A stretch of DNA of 6,519 bases, taken from NCBI GenBank assembly GCA_946479335.1, contig CAMLFP010000315.1:1-6519 (forward strand), written 5' to 3'. Below the pieces are notes generated by a model. That model was given only the letters and a program-made list of their open reading frames with translations. It was not told the origin of the DNA and did no database searches. Of this stretch, positions 5,256 through 6,519 are shown in pieces (within the stretch, counting starts at the first letter, position 1; each line of letters starts with the position of its first letter). The position numbers were made by a program, and so were the translations under genes. The DNA comes from an uncultured Archangium sp. (lineage in GTDB: Bacteria; Myxococcota; Myxococcia; Myxococcales; Myxococcaceae).

Positions 5256-6519
5256 ATGTCGCTCCGCGTGGCCGCGTGCCTGTCGCTCTCGCTGTTTCTC
5301 CTGGCGTGCCCGAAGAAAGACGCCTGCAACAACGAGTGCGGCGACAAGCAGACGTGCTGCGACGGCCAGTGCGTCAACACCGACAACGACAAGCTGAACT
5401 GCGGCGCGTGCGGCAACTCGTGCGCCGACCTCTCCCACGTCACGCCCCAGTGCAGCGCGGGCCGCTGCCAGCTCAACTGCCAACTGGGCTACGGCAACTG
5501 CGACGGCCTGCGCGACAACGGCTGTGAGTTCGCGACGCTGACCGACATCAACAACTGCGGCACCTGCAACCACCAGTGCACCGCGGCCAACGCCCAGGCG
5601 CTGTGTGACAACGCCCAGTGCGGCATCGGCGCGTGCGACACCGGCTACGGAGACTGCAACCAGGACGACATCGACGGCTGCGAGGTCGACACCCGCATCA
5701 CCCGCGCGCACTGCGGCGCGTGCGGCAACAAGTGCGCGCTGGCGCACGCCGACGCGGGGTGCGGCGACAGCCTCTGTCACGTCACCGCGTGCAGCCCGGG
5801 CTTCGCCAACTGCAACGCCGCGCTGGGCCAACCGGGCGACGACGACGGCTGCGAAATCAACACCGTCACCGGCACGCCCCTCGACGGCGGCCTCGTCACC
5901 GACTGCGGCGCGTGCGGGTACACCTGTGGCCCCGGCCAGTACTGCCGCGACTCGCTGTGCCGCGCCGACGAGCTGCTCTACTTCGGCGGGCGCACCAGCC
6001 TCTCGGTCAGCGCCGTCACCAACGAGCTGTGGAAGTTCAACTTGAACACCCGCAAGTTCCAGCAGCTCGCGGCCACCGGCTCCGCGCCGCCTGCGCGCCA
6101 GCAGCACATCGCCGCGTGGGACCTGCCGCGCAACCGCATGCTGATTTTCGGCGGCGCTGACAGCCTTGGCGAGGCGTGGAGCACCAGCGGCAAGATGGAC
6201 GGCTACCAGCTCAGCTTCGCCACCTCGCCGCCGGCGTGGAGCGCGGTGACGACGACGGGTGACGTGCCGCCGCCGCGCTATGGCGCCTCGTACGCCGTCG
6301 ACCGACAGGCGTGGAAGCTCTACGTCTTCGGAGGCGCCCTCTATGACGCCGCGAACCCGCCCACCTACGAGACGGCGATGTCCGACTTCTACGTGTTGGA
6401 CCTCGCGACCCTGAAGTGGACGAAGCTGCAAGACAGCAAGGCGCCCGACACCGTCGTCGACCCTGACCGACCGACCAACCGCACCTTCGCGCGCGCGGCC
6501 TTCGACCCGGTGAGCCGCA
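5256..6519 (+). CDS. lipoprotein with eight-cysteine modules and Kelch repeats (partial, 3' end outside window)
   Basis: The frame is open from the ATG at 5256 to the right edge, giving 421 residues without a stop. An in-frame TGA at 5235-5237 makes this ATG the only plausible start. A signal peptide ends in lipobox LLAC (Cys18). Residues 24-235 are very cysteine-rich: a short lead-in (Cys24-Cys39), three modules of eight cysteines (49-90, 101-142, 153-199), and a shorter fourth (217-235). Each module opens with C-G-x-C-x3-C and the full ones close with GCE. From about residue 238 the cysteines vanish and Kelch-type blades begin: LLYFGG (240-245), MLIFGG (295-300) and LYVFGG (355-360), each followed by a segment naming a Trp- or Phe-containing strand (LWKFNL, WSAV, FYVLDL). 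About three blades and the start of a fourth are present; Kelch propellers usually have six or seven, so a few hundred residues are probably missing. A role in surface binding or adhesion is inferred; there is no enzymatic motif. Confidence 0.9.
   Translation, partial: MSLRVAACLSLSLFLLACPKKDACNNECGDKQTCCDGQCVNTDNDKLNCGACGNSCADLSHVTPQCSAGRCQLNCQLGYGNCDGLRDNGCEFATLTDINNCGTCNHQCTAANAQALCDNAQCGIGACDTGYGDCNQDDIDGCEVDTRITRAHCGACGNKCALAHADAGCGDSLCHVTACSPGFANCNAALGQPGDDDGCEINTVTGTPLDGGLVTDCGACGYTCGPGQYCRDSLCRADELLYFGGRTSLSVSAVTNELWKFNLNTRKFQQLAATGSAPPARQQHIAAWDLPRNRMLIFGGADSLGEAWSTSGKMDGYQLSFATSPPAWSAVTTTGDVPPPRYGASYAVDRQAWKLYVFGGALYDAANPPTYETAMSDFYVLDLATLKWTKLQDSKAPDTVVDPDRPTNRTFARAAFDPVSR
5400..5960 (+). 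repeat. three and a half eight-cysteine modules (126-141 bp each)
   Basis: Modules lie at 5400-5525, 5556-5681, 5712-5852 and 5904-5960 (last one five cysteines only). Cysteine spacing is C-x2-C-x3-C-x8/9-C-x4-C-x3/4-C-x6-C-x7-C, with five extra residues before the last cysteine in module 3. The first three modules start exactly 156 bp apart. A 20-nt string (actgcggcgcgtgcggcaac) is identical at 5398-5417 and 5710-5729, and 16 nt of it recur at 5902-5917, consistent with duplication of a single module. Confidence 0.85.

Noticed and set aside
5400..5960. Cysteine-rich array read as EGF-like, metallothionein or iron-sulfur binding
   Set aside because: The eight-cysteine spacing and exported lipoprotein context do not match six-cysteine EGF domains or ferredoxin CxxCxxC clusters. 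Disulfides are more likely.
5160..6431. Minus-strand open frame of 423 codons opposite the Cys-rich/Kelch gene
   Set aside because: It is Ala/Val/Arg/Gly-rich low-complexity shadow. The plus strand shows a signal peptide, regular cysteine modules and Kelch FGG motifs.

Overview
This is a GC-rich stretch (estimated near 70 % G+C) with dense coding, strong G/C third positions and four main genes. The style points to a myxobacterium or close relative (Myxococcota). The grounds are a lipoprotein with a long Gly/Ser/Thr-rich repeat linker, a cysteine-rich module protein joined to Kelch repeats, and an M36 fungalysin protease. This assignment is inferred from protein style only; there is no rRNA or marker gene in the window.

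Layout, left to right. Positions 1-157 hold a possible tail of an upstream gene (weak) and a nested hairpin that may terminate the next gene. On the minus strand, 158-1423 encodes a lipoprotein: signal peptide, repeat linker of 7-residue units paired into 14-residue units, then a right-handed parallel beta-helix domain. It is divergent from 1477-2910 (+), a complete aldehyde dehydrogenase of the ALDH21/lactaldehyde-dehydrogenase-like group; only 53 bp separate the two start codons. The ALDH converges on a minus-strand M36 metallopeptidase lipoprotein (2979-5081), with a strong intrinsic terminator for the peptidase between them. Across a 174-bp divergent spacer, a fourth gene (5256 to the right edge, +) encodes a lipoprotein with 3.5 eight-cysteine modules followed by Kelch blades. 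It has no stop inside the window and is cut off by the edge.

Three of the four clear genes encode predicted lipoproteins with hydrolase, binding or display architectures, so the region looks like a surface/secretion neighbourhood with one cytosolic oxidoreductase. Gene orientations alternate (-, +, -, +), so none of the four share an operon and no dedicated pathway is evident. I see no CRISPR array, RNA gene, mobile element, phage gene or obvious new multi-gene system. The more unusual signals are a shared -10-like element placed directly before three start codons (possible leaderless transcripts), the higher-order linker repeat, the regular eight-cysteine module, and a Cys-Gln ending shared by both minus-strand exported proteins.
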